Shown: positions 36,201 through 48,187, counted from the first letter of the stretch. The stretch: 64,000 bases of DNA from Acanthamoeba castellanii str. Neff (GCF_000313135.1 NW_004457669.1:62001-126000); one strand, 5' to 3'. A program made the numbers and translations. The notes: generated by a model not told the origin, from the sequence alone.

Positions 36201-39200
36201 ATGGGACGAGGTGGTCGGAAGAAGGGCACCAAGCCGACGCAGGGCGAGGCCTCTGGTGCACCAGGAGGAGAGGACGCCGACTGGGTGCTCGTCGAGGGCG
36301 GCAGCAAGCCATCGAATTCAAAATCGAGTGCACTGCCGGGCGGACGTGACTCCAGCAACGACGTCCCAGCCAATCCATCTGCCGAGACCAACGCGGGCGA
36401 GAAGAAGAAGAAGAGGAAGCGAAAGGGACGTGGCGGCAGCAGCGAATCTCAATCCAGCGACAAATCGAAAGAAGATCACGATTCCAGTCGTCAGGCCACC
36501 GATGCAGCTGATGATTCGTCGACGAAGAACCAGGCGGGCAAGAAGGAGAAGACCGCAAACGCTCGCCGCCAGTGCCCGCAGCCCCGGCAGCCGACGACAG
36601 TGGCTCCAATCAGCAGCAGCAGAGAAAGCGGAAGCGCAGGAGGACCGGAGGCGGCTCTTTCCGTTGCTGCGTCAGGTGACCTCATAGCTGTCGCTTTCGT
36701 TCTTTTGGTCCACGGAGGGTGGCTCACTGTGTCGTGTGTGTCGTGTGTGTCGTCTGGTGCGTGATATGTGGGATATATGCAGCAACCGGCAGTTTGTGAC
36801 GGTGTTCCTCCTGGGAGCCCTGACGGCCCTCAGCGTGTGGCTCTACATTGATCTCATAATTGTGGCCGAGGAGGCCTCCCAGATCCGTCCCTTCACCGAG
36901 CGCGCTGCTCACGTTGCCGCCGTACGACAACCGCTCTTCTCACTCGCGTTGCGCCGTCATCGCACTGAAAACAAACTAACCCTGTCGCGGTCTCGCGTGG
37001 CTTGTTCGGCGTGTGCGTGCGTAGGAAGCGCACCACAGGGCAGCCGAGGTGGCGATGGTTCGTTTGTTTCGTTCTTTTGTTGTACCTGTTGCGACCACCT
37101 ATTCACGGCCTCCTTGCTGACACGTGTCACATTCTTCTTTTAAAAACAGAAAGCGCAACGCAAAGCAGCACAAGCAGCAGAGGTAACACACGACACACGA
37201 CACACGACACGACACACGACACACGACACAACAACAACGCCGGGACAGCCCTTTTCTGTCCAGACATACTCAACCTTTTCCTCCACTTCGTCAGGAACTG
37301 CAACACAGTTTGGATGACATCTCCTCCTACATGGAAGGCATGTTTTCTGCCAACAAGTACGTACTCAAATCTCCCTCTCTCTCTCTCTCCGCGTGTGTGG
37401 GTGTGGTGTCGTGTGTGTCGTGTGGCGACGTGTGTATGTTTCAGCACAACGACGTGGTTTTTGTTGGCCAATGCCAAGGCGGTCTGCTGACTACGACTCA
37501 ATAACAGGACGACACTTGATCCGGATCGACCAGGCCTAAGCGCGAAGGAGGAGATGTCTCCTCACTTTCCGGTAGTTATGGTTCCTGGCGTAGTCAGCAC
37601 AGGTAAAAAGACACATCAACGACACACACGGCACGCGACACACACGGCACACACAACAAACGCATGCTTAGCCATATCTTTGCTGTAGGTCTTGAGATCT
37701 GGAACGGCAGGCCATGCGCGCTGTACGTTACTACGCAGGCCCTCACACACGCCGCACGCAACGCAATGCAACTCATACGCGACAACAAACAGGAAACACT
37801 TCCGCATGCGGATCTGGGGAACAGTGACCATGATGCAGAAGCTGCTTCTCGATAAACAGTGTTGGCTAGACCATGTCATGCTCGACAAGTACATCATTGC
37901 CTCCCCTCTCGCGCCGTTGCTGTCTTTTTTCAGACAGCAAATTAATTACGCCACGCACTGCAGGGAGACCGGGCTGGACCCGGAGGGCATCAAGCTGCGC
38001 GCCGCGACTGGCCTCGAGGCGGCCGACTACCTCTTCCCGGGCTACTGGGTCTGGGGCAAACTCATCCAGAATTTTGCAGGTAAGTTTATCTATTTTCTAT
38101 TTATATATATTCTATTTTCTATTTTCAATATTTATATTGAAATGTGCAGTCACTCAACGTTTTCTGTATATGTGCTATTTATTTATAATATAAATATAAA
38201 TATAAATACAAATTGACGTGCGTGCGGTGGTGCGTACAGATATCGGGTATGACAGCAACAACCTGTTCATGGCGGCCTACGACTGGCGTCTGTCGTTCAA
38301 GGGCCTGCAGCAGCGGGACCAGTACTTCACTAAGCTCAAGCACATGGTCGAGCTGGCCTACGACACCAACAACCACCGGAAGGTGGTCATCCTCACCCAC
38401 AGCATGGGCTCCAACGTGCTGCTCTACTTCCTCAACTGGGTTCAGGCCGACCCCGCCACCAACGGCGGCGATGGAGGTGCGCACTCTCGTCACCGCACGC
38501 ACCCTCGTTACCTCACGCACGCACGCACTCTCGTCACCGCACGCACGCACGCACGCACGCACGCATTTCATTTAATGCGCCGGCTGACGTCGTGCAGGCG
38601 GCGAGTCGAGCGAGTGGGTGGACAAGTACATCGAGTCGTGGGTCAACATCGCCGGTCCCATGCTGGGCGTGCCCAAGGCGCTGGCTTCCCTCTCCAGCGG
38701 TGAGATGCGCGACACCGCCCAGCTCGGAGGTAATTATTATTCTTATTCTTATTCTTATTATTATTATTTAGTATTATTTGTTATTCTTTATTTTGTTTAG
38801 GTTGTTGTGTTTTATTCGATTTATATTGATTATCAATCATTAATGATTGATTGGACAGCGCTGGAGACGTATGTGATGGAGAACTTCTTCTCGCGGCGCC
38901 AACGGGCCGAGATGCTGCGGTCGTGGGGCAGCATTGCGTCGATGCTGCCCAAGGGCGGCGACTACATCTGGGGCAACTCCACCTTCGCGCCCGATGGCGT
39001 GGTCGTCAAGGGCCACATGATTTCCTTCGAACCGCACGAGCGCGAGGAGACCATCGAAGACGAGGCCCTCCGCGCCGAGCTCGAGAACGACGAACCCGCC
39101 GTCGATGATGTCAATGTCGACGCAAACGCTGACGTCACTGTCGACGTTGTCAGTGGCGGCAGCGGCAGCTTGCTGGGCGTTGTGGGCGCCGAGGCCACCG

Positions 39201-40840
39201 GGGTGGTCGACCCGCTGACGATCGAGGCGCAGGCCGTGAACACGTCATCGCTGCAGGCGACGACGCCGGCGAAGCCGTCGAGTGGCAGTGACGCGAGCGT
39301 GCAGGAGGTGATGAGGAGGACGCTCAAGAAGATGAAGAGCAGCATCAGCAACAACAAGAACAAGAAGAGAAAACGCAGCGCCTCGGCGCCGTCGCCCGCG
39401 CAGCACGCGCTGGTTCGCAACGTCACCATGGGCGACGCCATCGAGTGGATGATCAAGGTCGCCGACGACCCCCACTTCGAGCGCTACATCAGGTAACCAA
39501 CCAACCAACCACGAAGGGTTAATATATTACTGCTTTTAACCAACCAACCAACCAACCAACCAACCAACCAACCAACCAACCAACCAACCAACCAACCAAC
39601 CAACCAACCAATTGATGGTTTGTTAACACTTTTAATGTGTCGGCACAGGTCGGTGTACAGCTACGGCGCGGAGACGGACGGACGGAAGCTCTTAATTGGG
39701 CCGCGCGAGGCCAAGTACTGGAGCAACCCGCTCGAGTCGTCGCTGCCCAACGCGCCCCACATGAAGATCTACTGCTTCTACGGCGTGGGCAAGGGCGCGG
39801 AGCGGGCTTACGTGTACCGCCACACGGACTTGGCCGACGAGCTGCAGCAGACGGTCAAGGAGCACGAGGTGGGCGGGCTCGTGGGGGACCTGGCCGGCGG
39901 CGACGGCGACGACGGGCAGGTCAAGGCCGGCGAGGCCGGCGGGCAGGACATCGAGGAGGAGGAGCACGACGTGCCCTTCCGTATCAGTACGTCCACCCCA
40001 ATCCCGCCAGGAGCTGCCACGCGACGCGACACGACACACGACACAACACACATGGTAACACGTGGTGTGTGCGTGTGTGTGTGTGTGTGTGTGATGTGTT
40101 AGACAACGAGGTGAACGATCCCGAAAACGACCTGGTCTCTGGCGTTCAGGACTCTCAGGGCGACGGCACCGTCCCACTGATGTCGCTCGGTACCTCCCCC
40201 ACACACACGCACGCCACAACGATGACGTGGATTGATCTGGTCGCAGCAAATTCTTAACATTGCTTGTGTTGTGGTGGGTGCGTCCAGGGTATATGTGCGT
40301 GGAGGGATGGAAGCGGGAGGACTACCCGTACAATCCGGCCGGCATCAAGGTGCTCACGCGCGAGTACCCGCACCAGCCGTCGTCCGTGTTCTCCGACATC
40401 CGGTATCGGCATCATCACTCTTGCGCTGTGCGTGTGTGTGCGTGTGTGTGTGTGTTGCGTGCGTGCGTGCGTGTGTATGTGTGTGTGTGGCGACCACTTC
40501 TCTTCTCGAGACCAACACGCATTCTCGTGCGCGCAGCGGCGGTCCCGCGACAGCGGATCACGTGGACATCATGGGCAACTACGAGATGACCATCGACATC
40601 CTCCGCCTCGTGTCGAACCAGGCCAACAAGTACGTCACCATTCTTGGTGCCCAAATTGTGTTACAATCAAACACATCTGTTCATGGTTGGGGGGGGCCGA
40701 GATGATCTCTCATCTCTTCTCAACATTATCAACGCTTCCATTCAAGGGTCGAGGAGAGGATCGTGTCGCCCATCAAGGACTACGCTCGCGGTGTGGACCT
40801 TCGCTGGATCGACGTCAACAAGCCTGAAGAGGCGAACTAG
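36201..40840 (+). CDS. Phospholipid:diacylglycerol acyltransferase (LRO1/PDAT, LCAT fold)
   Basis: About seventeen exons from ATG 36201 to TAG 40838-40840; phases are exact from exon 2 on. A basic, disordered cytosolic segment leads to one membrane helix ([19 protein letters not shown]). The lumenal LCAT-like domain has [66 protein letters not shown], the nucleophile [41 protein letters not shown] and [11 protein letters not shown], which places Ser, Asp and His of the triad. It transfers a fatty acyl group from phospholipid to diacylglycerol to make triacylglycerol in the ER. A Ser/Glu/Asp-rich insert of about 130 residues follows the [12 protein letters not shown] motif. In exon 1 the frame changes between 36514 and 36600, most simply by an intron ending at 36599. 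Confidence 0.92.
39538..39610. repeat. (CCAA)n tetranucleotide repeat in a PDAT intron
   Basis: About eighteen copies of CCAA, with a shorter run of the same unit right after the donor at 39496-39511. The donor itself (GTAACCAACC) merges into the repeat. Confidence 0.95.
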
Positions 40841-40963
40841 TTGCAAAAGCTGGATTGCTCTCAGAAGCCGCCCTAGCCACGTAGTGAGGCCGTTCATATT
40901 TAGAAACACCCATGATCCTCCAACTCCTCCGTCGAGACAAATTAACATTGTTCTCTTCATTGC

Positions 40964-42399
40964 TCACTCGGCCAGAGCTTGGGCCTCAGCTTTGTTATTT
41001 GCCACCGCCACCGCCACCACGTCATCACCAGCGTCGGTGATGTGTGGCGGCTTTGCCTTTGGCTTCCTCCTCCTCTTTGGGTAGTGCACCTCCACCCAGT
41101 TCTGTTCCTCCTCATCACCTTCACTTTCCTCCCCCTCGACCTCGTGTGCATCATCCTTCGCCTGCGCCTCGCCACCGCCTCGCGTCGTTGCCGTCGTCTC
41201 CTCTTTCTCTTCATCTTCATTCTCCGCATCGTCATCTTCGTCATCGGCTCGGGTCGCGGCGACAGCAGGGCCAGCGCCGGGCGCCGCCCAATCACAGGGC
41301 AGGACCCGCCCGTACTGCTGCTTGAGGGCGTCGAAGATGGCCTCGAAGAGGTTGATCTTCGAATCTCGCGGCCCTTCCACCTGTGACATGCGAACGCGAT
41401 GAGAGTGTGTGTTGTTGATGATGATGATGATGATGATGATGATGTGGCGATGTACGGCGTGAGAGGGGTGAAGGGGCGGTACGTGGTAGTGAACGTCTTC
41501 AATACCGGCCAAGTAGAGGATGGCAGCCGCCATCCGACCGACGCCGTCAATGCCTGTGCCTCGAGGTGCGGGCTGCAGTCGTACGGTAGTACCACCTTTC
41601 CTTCCCGTTGTCTGATTCGTTTCGGACGCAACACACGCACAGCACGCAACACACGCAATCATCAGCGGTGTGGTACGTGCAGTCACGGCGGAACAACAAG
41701 ATAGCACCTTGAAGGCGACTGTGTGAGGAGTGCCTGAGCGACCATAGTAGTAGCCCTTGCGCACGGGTGCCACCGCCTCCTTGGCCTTCTTGATTGCGCC
41801 TGTCACATAGCATGAGATCAGCACCTTCGCACAACGCAGGGCGGTGGGACGGCCATCGTACTTCGGATGGCGATGCTGACGTCTTGGGCGACGGCCACGC
41901 CCACGCCGACCTGGCAGACTTGGTCACCCACAGCAGCCGCCACCCTGGTGCCAGACCATGGTCAGTTCGAAGCGCACGCGGTCACTGACACATCGACGCG
42001 AGAGGGGGTGAAGAAGCGCCAGCGCACCGGTAGGACGTCGTGCTACTCGACATGGTGCGCGCGGTGGGGGTGCAGCCGCTCCACACCCAGCATCTGCCAA
42101 CAAGTAGAGTAAATAGTAAATAATGATTAATCAAATCTCAAATAATTAAACAATGAAAAGATGGAACAGGGGAAACGTACGGTGGAGCGGTCCATCATAG
42201 AGAAATAGTCGTACACAAGTGGGTCAACCTTCTCAGAGTCGCGGTAGATTTCGGCCAGGCTGGCCACCTGGCCTTTCATGACCGCCTCGAGCTGGCGCGA
42301 ACGCTTGGGTTCGTCGGGTTGCTGGCCCCTCCCCCATCCTCTGCCCCTGCCCCGCCATCCACCTCTGCCTCTGCCCCTACCGCCACGACCTCGATACAT
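40964..42399 (-). CDS. Divergent uS5 (RPS2)-like protein with RGG N-terminus and acidic C-terminal extension
   Basis: Spliced gene from ATG 42399 to the stop at 40964. The N-terminus is an Arg/Gly tract (RGRGGRGRGRGGWRGRGRGW) as in cytosolic uS5/RPS2. Then come SLAEIYRDSEKVDPLVYDYF, VGVGVAVAQDVSIAIRSAI, VRKGYYYGRSGTPHTVAFK, VRLQPAPRGTGIDGVGRM and LYLAGIEDVHYH, which follow the two S5 subdomains of eukaryotic RPS2 (APRGTGI is diagnostic). Identity is far below what a true cytosolic uS5 shows, so this looks like a paralogue. The last 110 residues are acidic then basic (DDEDDDAENEDEEKEE, YPKRRRKPKAKPP) with no counterpart in RPS2. Around 41937 the frame changes; a 46-base GT-AG intron (ending CTGCCAG) fixes it but removes a loop. 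Confidence 0.65.
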
Positions 42400-42547
42400 T
42401 CTTGTTTTCTTGCTGATCTCTGGTTATTCTGTTTACGTCATTTTATTTTATACAGCTTTTCACCTAAAATGGAAAAAAGAATAAACAAAGAAAAGAAATT
42501 GAAAAACAACTACTTGTTCTCATCAAAAAAAAACCCTGCAACACGAG

Positions 42548-43869
42548 ATGGACGTGGTGCCCGGGACGCGTGATTTCGGCGCCCACCTCGTAAGCCAGGC
42601 GGAAAGGCCTGTGCATCAACGGAGAGAGGCGCTGGCTGACGACCCAACGCCGGCCTACCTGCGGGACGCACCGCTTAGCAACTCGGCGGACGAGATCTGT
42701 CCTGGCCTGTACCTATCCGGTACCGATTTAATGCACGATTTTCATCGTTTAATTGCTTATTGCTTGATTTTTATTTGTTGTTTACGCCAAGGTGTGGAAG
42801 ATTTATTTAATCATTTTATGATTATTAATTTGTCCAAGCAAGGATTTGATGCCAGCCTGATGTACGGGGAGATGAAGAAGCATGGCATCACACACATCCT
42901 TGTCGTTGCGGCAAGCGCAGAGATGCGCTATCCCGAGGTACGCACACAACACGACGCGACACCGCAGTCTACAACTGCACTCATCTTTGCATCCTCTGCG
43001 CAGGACTTCATCTACAAGCGCCTGCCCGTGTACGACTCCAAGCAGGAGGACCTGTTGTCCCACTTCGAGTCCTCCGTCGCGTTTATCAACGAGGGCAGGA
43101 CGAGAGGCGCGGTGCTCGTCCATTGGTACGCCATGGCATCACTGATTCAGCCACCAAGCGCAGAGCCTGACCACACACACACACCACACAACACACCACA
43201 CACACACCACACAACACACACAACTCTCAAACAGCATGGCGGGCGTATCGCGATCAGCGACAATCATCACAGGTACAGCACGCAACTGTGAGTGTATGTG
43301 TCAACCTTTCAACATTCTGAGCAGTTACGCTGACATAAAACCCGTATGTGGGTGGTGTTGCTAGCGTGGCTGATGAAGGAGAACCGGTGGGATGTCACGA
43401 AGGCGCTGCACAAGCTCAAGAAGAAGCGATCGATCGTATGCCCGAATGAAGTACTCACCGCATACAACACAACACAACACAACACAACACAACACAACAC
43501 AACACAACACAACACAGCTTCGCTCGCTTTTCATTTCTAATCATGTTTTTCTACAGGCTTTCATGTGGCAACTCCACCAATGGCAAGCCATGGGGTACAC
43601 ACTGCAAGGCTCCTCACTAGCTCACAAACAGTACTTCAACTGGAAAAAGAGTACGATGACATTCGGTTTCTCTATGACTGCATCGGTGTGCATCGGTGTG
43701 CGTCGGTGTGCGTGTTTTGCACACAGGATTGCACACTGACACGCAACACACCGCAGGGACGGAGAAGGGGCGACAACAGCTGCGGGACCGGGCCGCCTTC
43801 CTACAGGGCACCATGGTAAAGGCTCCGGACGCGGCCCAGGAGAGCGAGTCCGGCTGTACGCTACAATAG
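42548..43869 (+). CDS. Dual-specificity protein phosphatase
   Basis: About seven exons from ATG 42548 to TAG 43867-43869. After a 50-residue leader, SADEICPGLYLSG opens the DSP domain, then KKHGITHILVVAA, YKRLPVYDSKQEDLLSHF (with the general-acid Asp in PVYD), and the active site VLVHC-MAGVSRSATIIT split by an intron inside the Cys codon (HCxAGxSR). AWLMKENRWDVTKALHKLKK, RSIVCPNEAFMWQLHQW complete the fold. It should remove phosphate from Tyr and Thr/Ser. No MAP-kinase-binding or other domain is visible. The C-terminus is a short charged tail ending ESGCTLQ. It is divergent from the uS5-like gene; 148 bases separate the starts. Confidence 0.88.
43466..43516. repeat. (ACACA)n pentanucleotide repeat in the phosphatase gene
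   Basis: Ten copies of ACACA/CACAA in the intron that starts at GTACTC after PNE. Similar CA-rich repeats mark most introns of the window. Confidence 0.9.
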
Positions 43870-43959
43870 TGTGGCGTGCCAGAGATTGGTGTCTAGATGG
43901 GACGATATGAGAATGTTACTTGTAATGTGAGGATATAGTGTTTGTTGAAGACGAATCAA

Positions 43960-44847
43960 TCAGATGAGCTGTTCGGTGATGGACTTGAAATCGATGGCGT
44001 CCGCCGAGTGTCTGCCGGTCTTGAGGAAGAACTCCAGCGTGTGCCGCACGGTGGGGAAGGCCAGTTGGTCCCACGGGATCTCGTCCAGGTCCACCAGCGC
44101 AACGTCCAGCGTCTCCTCGCCCGCGGACACCTCGTCGGAGAGCAGCTTGGCTCTGTAGTACATATGCACCTGCACCCAACCCATCGCGTCAGGTGTGCAG
44201 GTACGATGTGCGTGTGCGTGTGCGGTGGTGCGTGTGTGCGTGGTGTATCCGTGCTTTTTACCTGTCCGATCCTGGGCACGTCATACATCGTAAGCAGAGA
44301 GCCGGCCTCCACGGTGGCGTTGGCCTCTTCCCGCGCCTCTCTCGCCGCTCCAGCCTGCACTGTCTCACCCACTTCCATGTAGCCTGTGTAGCCAGCATTG
44401 CATCGCGCGATGCAAGACTGATGAGTTCACAGGCTTGCCGATTGAGAACGGAGAGAGTTAGAGGCGGCACCTGCGGGCAGGGTCCAGTAGCCAGTCTTGG
44501 GTTCAATGGCACGCTTGCACAGCAGCACCTTGCCACTGCACACGTATAGATGAAGATAAGATTCTATTTTTTGAAAAATAAATCCTGACGGGTATGTACG
44601 TGGAGGAGAGTGCCACGACGCCGGCCACAATCTTGGGGTTGTGGTAGTTGATGAACCCGCACTCCTGGCACACGGCGCGCTCCTTCGAGTCGCCCTCGGG
44701 CACCACCTTCTTGAAGTTCTTTTTCCAGCGATCTGCAGAGCCGGCACCAGCGCTGGTCGTGAGCGTGCGAGCTCCCACCACACGACTGCCTCCGCTCGTC
44801 CAAGGGTGTGTCCCCTGTACCGATGCCAACACACTCGCTCGTCTCAT
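43960..44847 (-). CDS. Nudix hydrolase with zinc ribbon, NUDT23/FAD-pyrophosphatase type
   Basis: Exons run from ATG 44847 to the stop at 43960. An Arg/Ser-rich N-terminus (MRRASVLASVQGTHP, ARTLTTSAG) looks like a mitochondrial presequence. CQECGFINYHNPK is half of a zinc ribbon, followed by GKVLLCKRAIEPKTGYWTLP and the Nudix box G-YMEVG-E-TVQAGAA-RE-AR-EE-ANA spread over a join, with Asn in place of the usual Gly. The rest (MYDVPRIGQ, LVDLDEIPWDQLAFPTV) follows the plant NUDT23 family that splits FAD into FMN and AMP. Substrate choice is inference from this likeness. Confidence 0.8.
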
Positions 44848-44955
44848 CCCTCTAGTGGCAAATTAAAATAAAAACAAAATAAAATGCTGTTAGACGTTTT
44901 ATAAAATAAATATTATACTTGATATTCTCAGAAGGGGCGTGGTGATGGTGAGTCA

Positions 44956-46331
44956 TTATGATGATGAGGTCATGCCTCGCCTGGCCCCTCGAGAGGCGCC
45001 GCCACGACTACCCGACCCGGCGGAGCTGGATGTGGCCCACCCGCCCTGAATCCGCGACGGACTCCCTCGGCCGCCACCGCCTCTGCTTCCGCCTCCGCTG
45101 GCGCTGCTCGTGGGCTGCACCCGCGCATTGCGCTGGCCTGCCTTGCCTTGAAGACAACACAACGACACGAACACCGCAACGTGAGACTCGACTCCATGTC
45201 TTTGTCAGGCTGATGAAGAAGAAGGAAAGGTGAATTGTAATGAATGTAGGTTACCTTTGGCCTGCTGTTGGTTCTGCAACACGAACTTGTCCACTAGCTC
45301 AGTGACCTCGTACACGGCCATGGCGATCTCCTTGTCGTCTTCCTTTGCTTTCTCTTCATTGTGATGTTGTTGCTGTATATAGGTGTGGCTTGGCTTGTCT
45401 TCTCCATTCATCTTCTTGTCTTCCATGTTGTTAATGCTTGCACCCTCTCCTCCGCCATTCCGTTCGTTGATTGTCCTGCTCGACACGTAGTCACGAGAGG
45501 ATTGATGTTGAGCTGTGAACACGAACCAATTTGAAATTGTATGCACACAGTAGGTTGTGTACCTCCTTCTACCCCAGGCGATGATGGAGAAGCGTGGTCC
45601 GTTTTGACCTCACGCCTTGGGCACGCCATGCTGGAATCGCTGGTTCACCTCCGAGTTGAACGCAAAGATGTCTCCATTCACCTGTGGGAAGTCGAAGGTC
45701 CTGCCTGCTCAGGTTGCACGTCAGGAAACTGTGCATTGCATTGCATGCGTTGCGTGCGTGCGCCACACACAAGCATCAATAGAGAGCGAACCAGAAGGTG
45801 GATGCAGGAATACGAGCTGGCGCGATGCTCCGAAGGAGGCGCCCATGGTGAAGTCTTCCTTGGTGCCCTTGTCGCCGTAAGCATGGCTGTCGTGGTGGAA
45901 CGGCTTCCAGGAGCTCGAGTTGGGGTAGAAGTTGAGCCGCGACGCATGCACCTCAACGTCCTGCGTAGATAGAGATCTTTAGGGTCTGCACAGATCAGCG
46001 ATGCAATAGCAGCGCGTACAAAGTAGTCGGCCATCTTCTTGATGATGTCGTTGAAGGTGGGCGAGAAGGCGGGATTCTCGTGCTTGAGATGCTTGCTCCA
46101 GTTGATCATGCCTTCTCCTGCGTCCTTTTCGAGATCGCGAGACAAAGATTGGAGCAGAGCAAAGTCCTTCGCCCCGCAGAAGAAGTTGGGGAGGTAGATG
46201 CAGCCGCCCTGCAGGATGGACTGGAAATCTCCCATCAATTGAGAATCGCATTGGGCGATTTCGCTTTTCAACATCTTGGAGGCGAAGTTCCTCGCTTGAT
46301 TCGTGTGTGTCTTGGCCGCCGGCTCCATCAT
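44956..46331 (-). CDS. 2OG-Fe(II) dioxygenase with an in-frame TGA and RGG-rich tail
   Basis: Exons 46331-46020 and following, ending at TAA 44956. Exon 1 is helical (SEIAQCDSQLMGDFQSILQ, GCIYLPNFFCGAKDFALL). The oxygenase core follows: HASRLNFYPNSSSWKPFHHD, in which HxD binds iron, SFGASRQLVFLHPPSG, and FPQVNGDIFAFNSEVNQRFQ then HGVPKA with the distal His. Eight codons later PRFSIIAW supplies the 2-oxoglutarate-binding Arg. Between them, at 45612-45610, the frame contains TGA. No GT-AG intron removes it without losing the conserved strand. The C-terminal part has EVTELVDKFVLQNQQQAK and an Arg/Gly/Ser-rich tail. It resembles AlkB-like or related demethylases/hydroxylases; the substrate is unknown. 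Confidence 0.7.
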
Positions 46332-46465
46332 CGCGCCAGTCAACGTTCGGTGCGCGTTTACAACTTTTTTCGTTTCATTTCTTTACCATTTCCCGCCAGA
46401 CCTCCTTTCCCGCCTTTTTGGTAGCGCCAGCAAAGAAACGCAGCAAAGAACATCGCATTAGCGTA

Positions 46466-48187
46466 ATGGGAGACCTCGAAGGCCACGGTGTAGTGGACAA
46501 GGACTTCTCGTTCCTGAACGAGCCCTCAATCGCGGAGGGCCATCCGGCCGACATCTCATGCCTCGACACCACACTTACCAACATCTCGAACATTAACGAC
46601 GTGTCTGCGCTCGGTGGACAAAAGCGACGAGGTACGCTTGGTTCTAGGTTGCATCCCTATACAAGTCTTGCCCATTTTGATTAATCTTCTTTACATGCAT
46701 CTGCAGTGAAAGTAGTCCAATCTCGATACATGGCGAATCGCTCTTCTAGCTCCCCCAGTCCCCCGTCGCGGGACCGGGAGACCACAGGACCCGCAGCTAC
46801 CGCCTCCACCTCTACATCTTCAAAGAGAGATCCAAGCAAAACGAGCCGTACGACCTCTTCTTCTGCCTCCTCTTCCGCCTCGCGTGCCCATAAGGAATCT
46901 CGTGAATCTCGCCTCAACACGACATCGCGCGAATCTTCTGCACGCTCTACGAGTAGCTCTAGTACTGCCAAGACCACCTCCACTTCCATGAAGGCTCCGC
47001 TAAGCAGCTCAAGAAAGGTGGGCCACACCGCGCCCTCGGCTACGAAGAAGCTGCTCGACACGACGGCGGCGGCGTCTGCCGACAAGCCCAAGCCATCCAG
47101 GCGGCTCACCACCACATCACACCCGACCACCAGCTCCTCCAGCTCGAGGCCCACAAAGCCCAGCACCAGCACCAGCAGCGGTACGAAACCACGCTCGACG
47201 GCAGGGAGCAGCAGCTCCAGCTCCAGCTCCGTCAATGGAGCCACCGGTGGCGAAGCCATGAGCGATGCCAAGAGGCAGGCCAGCCGCAGCGCCAAGCTTG
47301 AGAAGCGACTTGCAGGCGTGGAATCACGACCTGGAGATCTTGTACAGCGTCCACCTGCAATGGGTCTTTATCAACGCTCGGGCAAGCCACGCGTTCTCAA
47401 AGCAGAAGGCAGAGGCGGAGGTACCACTCCATCACCCCGATGCTTCTACTACTTCTTCGACCTCACGAGAGCGTCGCAGCAACAACTCTACGCGGCCACG
47501 CAAGCGGTTGCCAAGCTGCGCGAGGAGGTCCGACGTGAACAGGCTCTGCTCGAGGGGATCAAGTACGACCTCCACCTTGAAGATGTCGTCAATGCCCAGG
47601 TACGTTTCGCACCACCTCAAGCCGCTTCGAGTCGTTCCTCCGCTCGCGATTCACTTCTCGTCGTCGCCTTGTGCAGTACGCGTGCATGCCTCTCCTGGAG
47701 GACAGCATCGTAAAGATCTCCCCGGCGTACAGTGAGCTGTCCACGGCCATCGAGGCCACCACCCACCGACTCCCCACCACCGGCATCATCGTGCCGCCGC
47801 CTGCCGAGCTCAATCAGGCTCTCATTGAGGCCGAAGAGACCATGGATGACATCCTCGAAGCAGTCGGCTCCCAGCTCGGCGCGGTACGTCATGGGGTTGA
47901 CCGCACGCAGGACACGACACGCGCGACACACGACACGACACGACACGACACGACACGACACGACACGACACGACACGACACTCACTTTGGCGCTTGCTGA
48001 CGTGGCCCATCGTCAGCTGAGCGAGTACTCGCGGTCGACTGAGGGTCTGGTCGCGGTCCTGGGCGAAGAGCTCAAGGAGCTGAAAACGACCAAGGAGCTG
48101 CTCGTAGAGACGGACATGCTGGAGAGCCAGAGGAGGAGCCTGCTGATCCAGTACATCCAAGAGCACGGCCATCGGCCCGACGAGTGA
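46466..48187 (+). CDS. HAUS8: Augmin complex subunit 8 (HAUS8/QWRF family)
   Basis: Exons from ATG 46466 to TGA 48185-48187. The first half is a Ser/Thr/Lys-rich, basic, disordered segment suited to microtubule binding. The conserved half starts AWNHDLEILYSVHLQWVFIN then ARASHAFSKQKAEAE; LQWVFINARA is the QWRF-type motif of plant augmin subunit 8. It continues as coiled coil: AVAKLREEVRREQALLEGI, QYACMPLLEDSIVKISPAY, ELNQALIEAEETMDDILEAV and LGEELKELKTTKELLVETDM. Augmin nucleates new microtubules from existing ones. The frame before the motif (KLEKRLAG) differs, so I infer an intron ending at the acceptor CTTGCAG (47316); its donor is uncertain. Confidence 0.75.
47931..47981. repeat. (ACACG)n pentanucleotide repeat in an intron
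   Basis: Ten copies of CGACA/ACACG in the last intron of the HAUS8 gene; the reverse complement of the unit at 30706-30783. Confidence 0.9.

Noticed and set aside
36500..36610. Frameshift in exon 1 of PDAT
   Set aside because: An intron of about 80 bases ending GACGACAG restores phase within disordered sequence; no conserved residue is affected.
41900..41960. Frameshift in the uS5-like gene
   Set aside because: A 46-base GT-AG intron keeps exact phase, and introns of 44 bases occur elsewhere in the window; I cannot call it an indel.
47220..47320. Frameshift before the QWRF motif of HAUS8
   Set aside because: The motif frame begins right after a typical acceptor (CTTGCAG), and several phase-compatible donors exist upstream.
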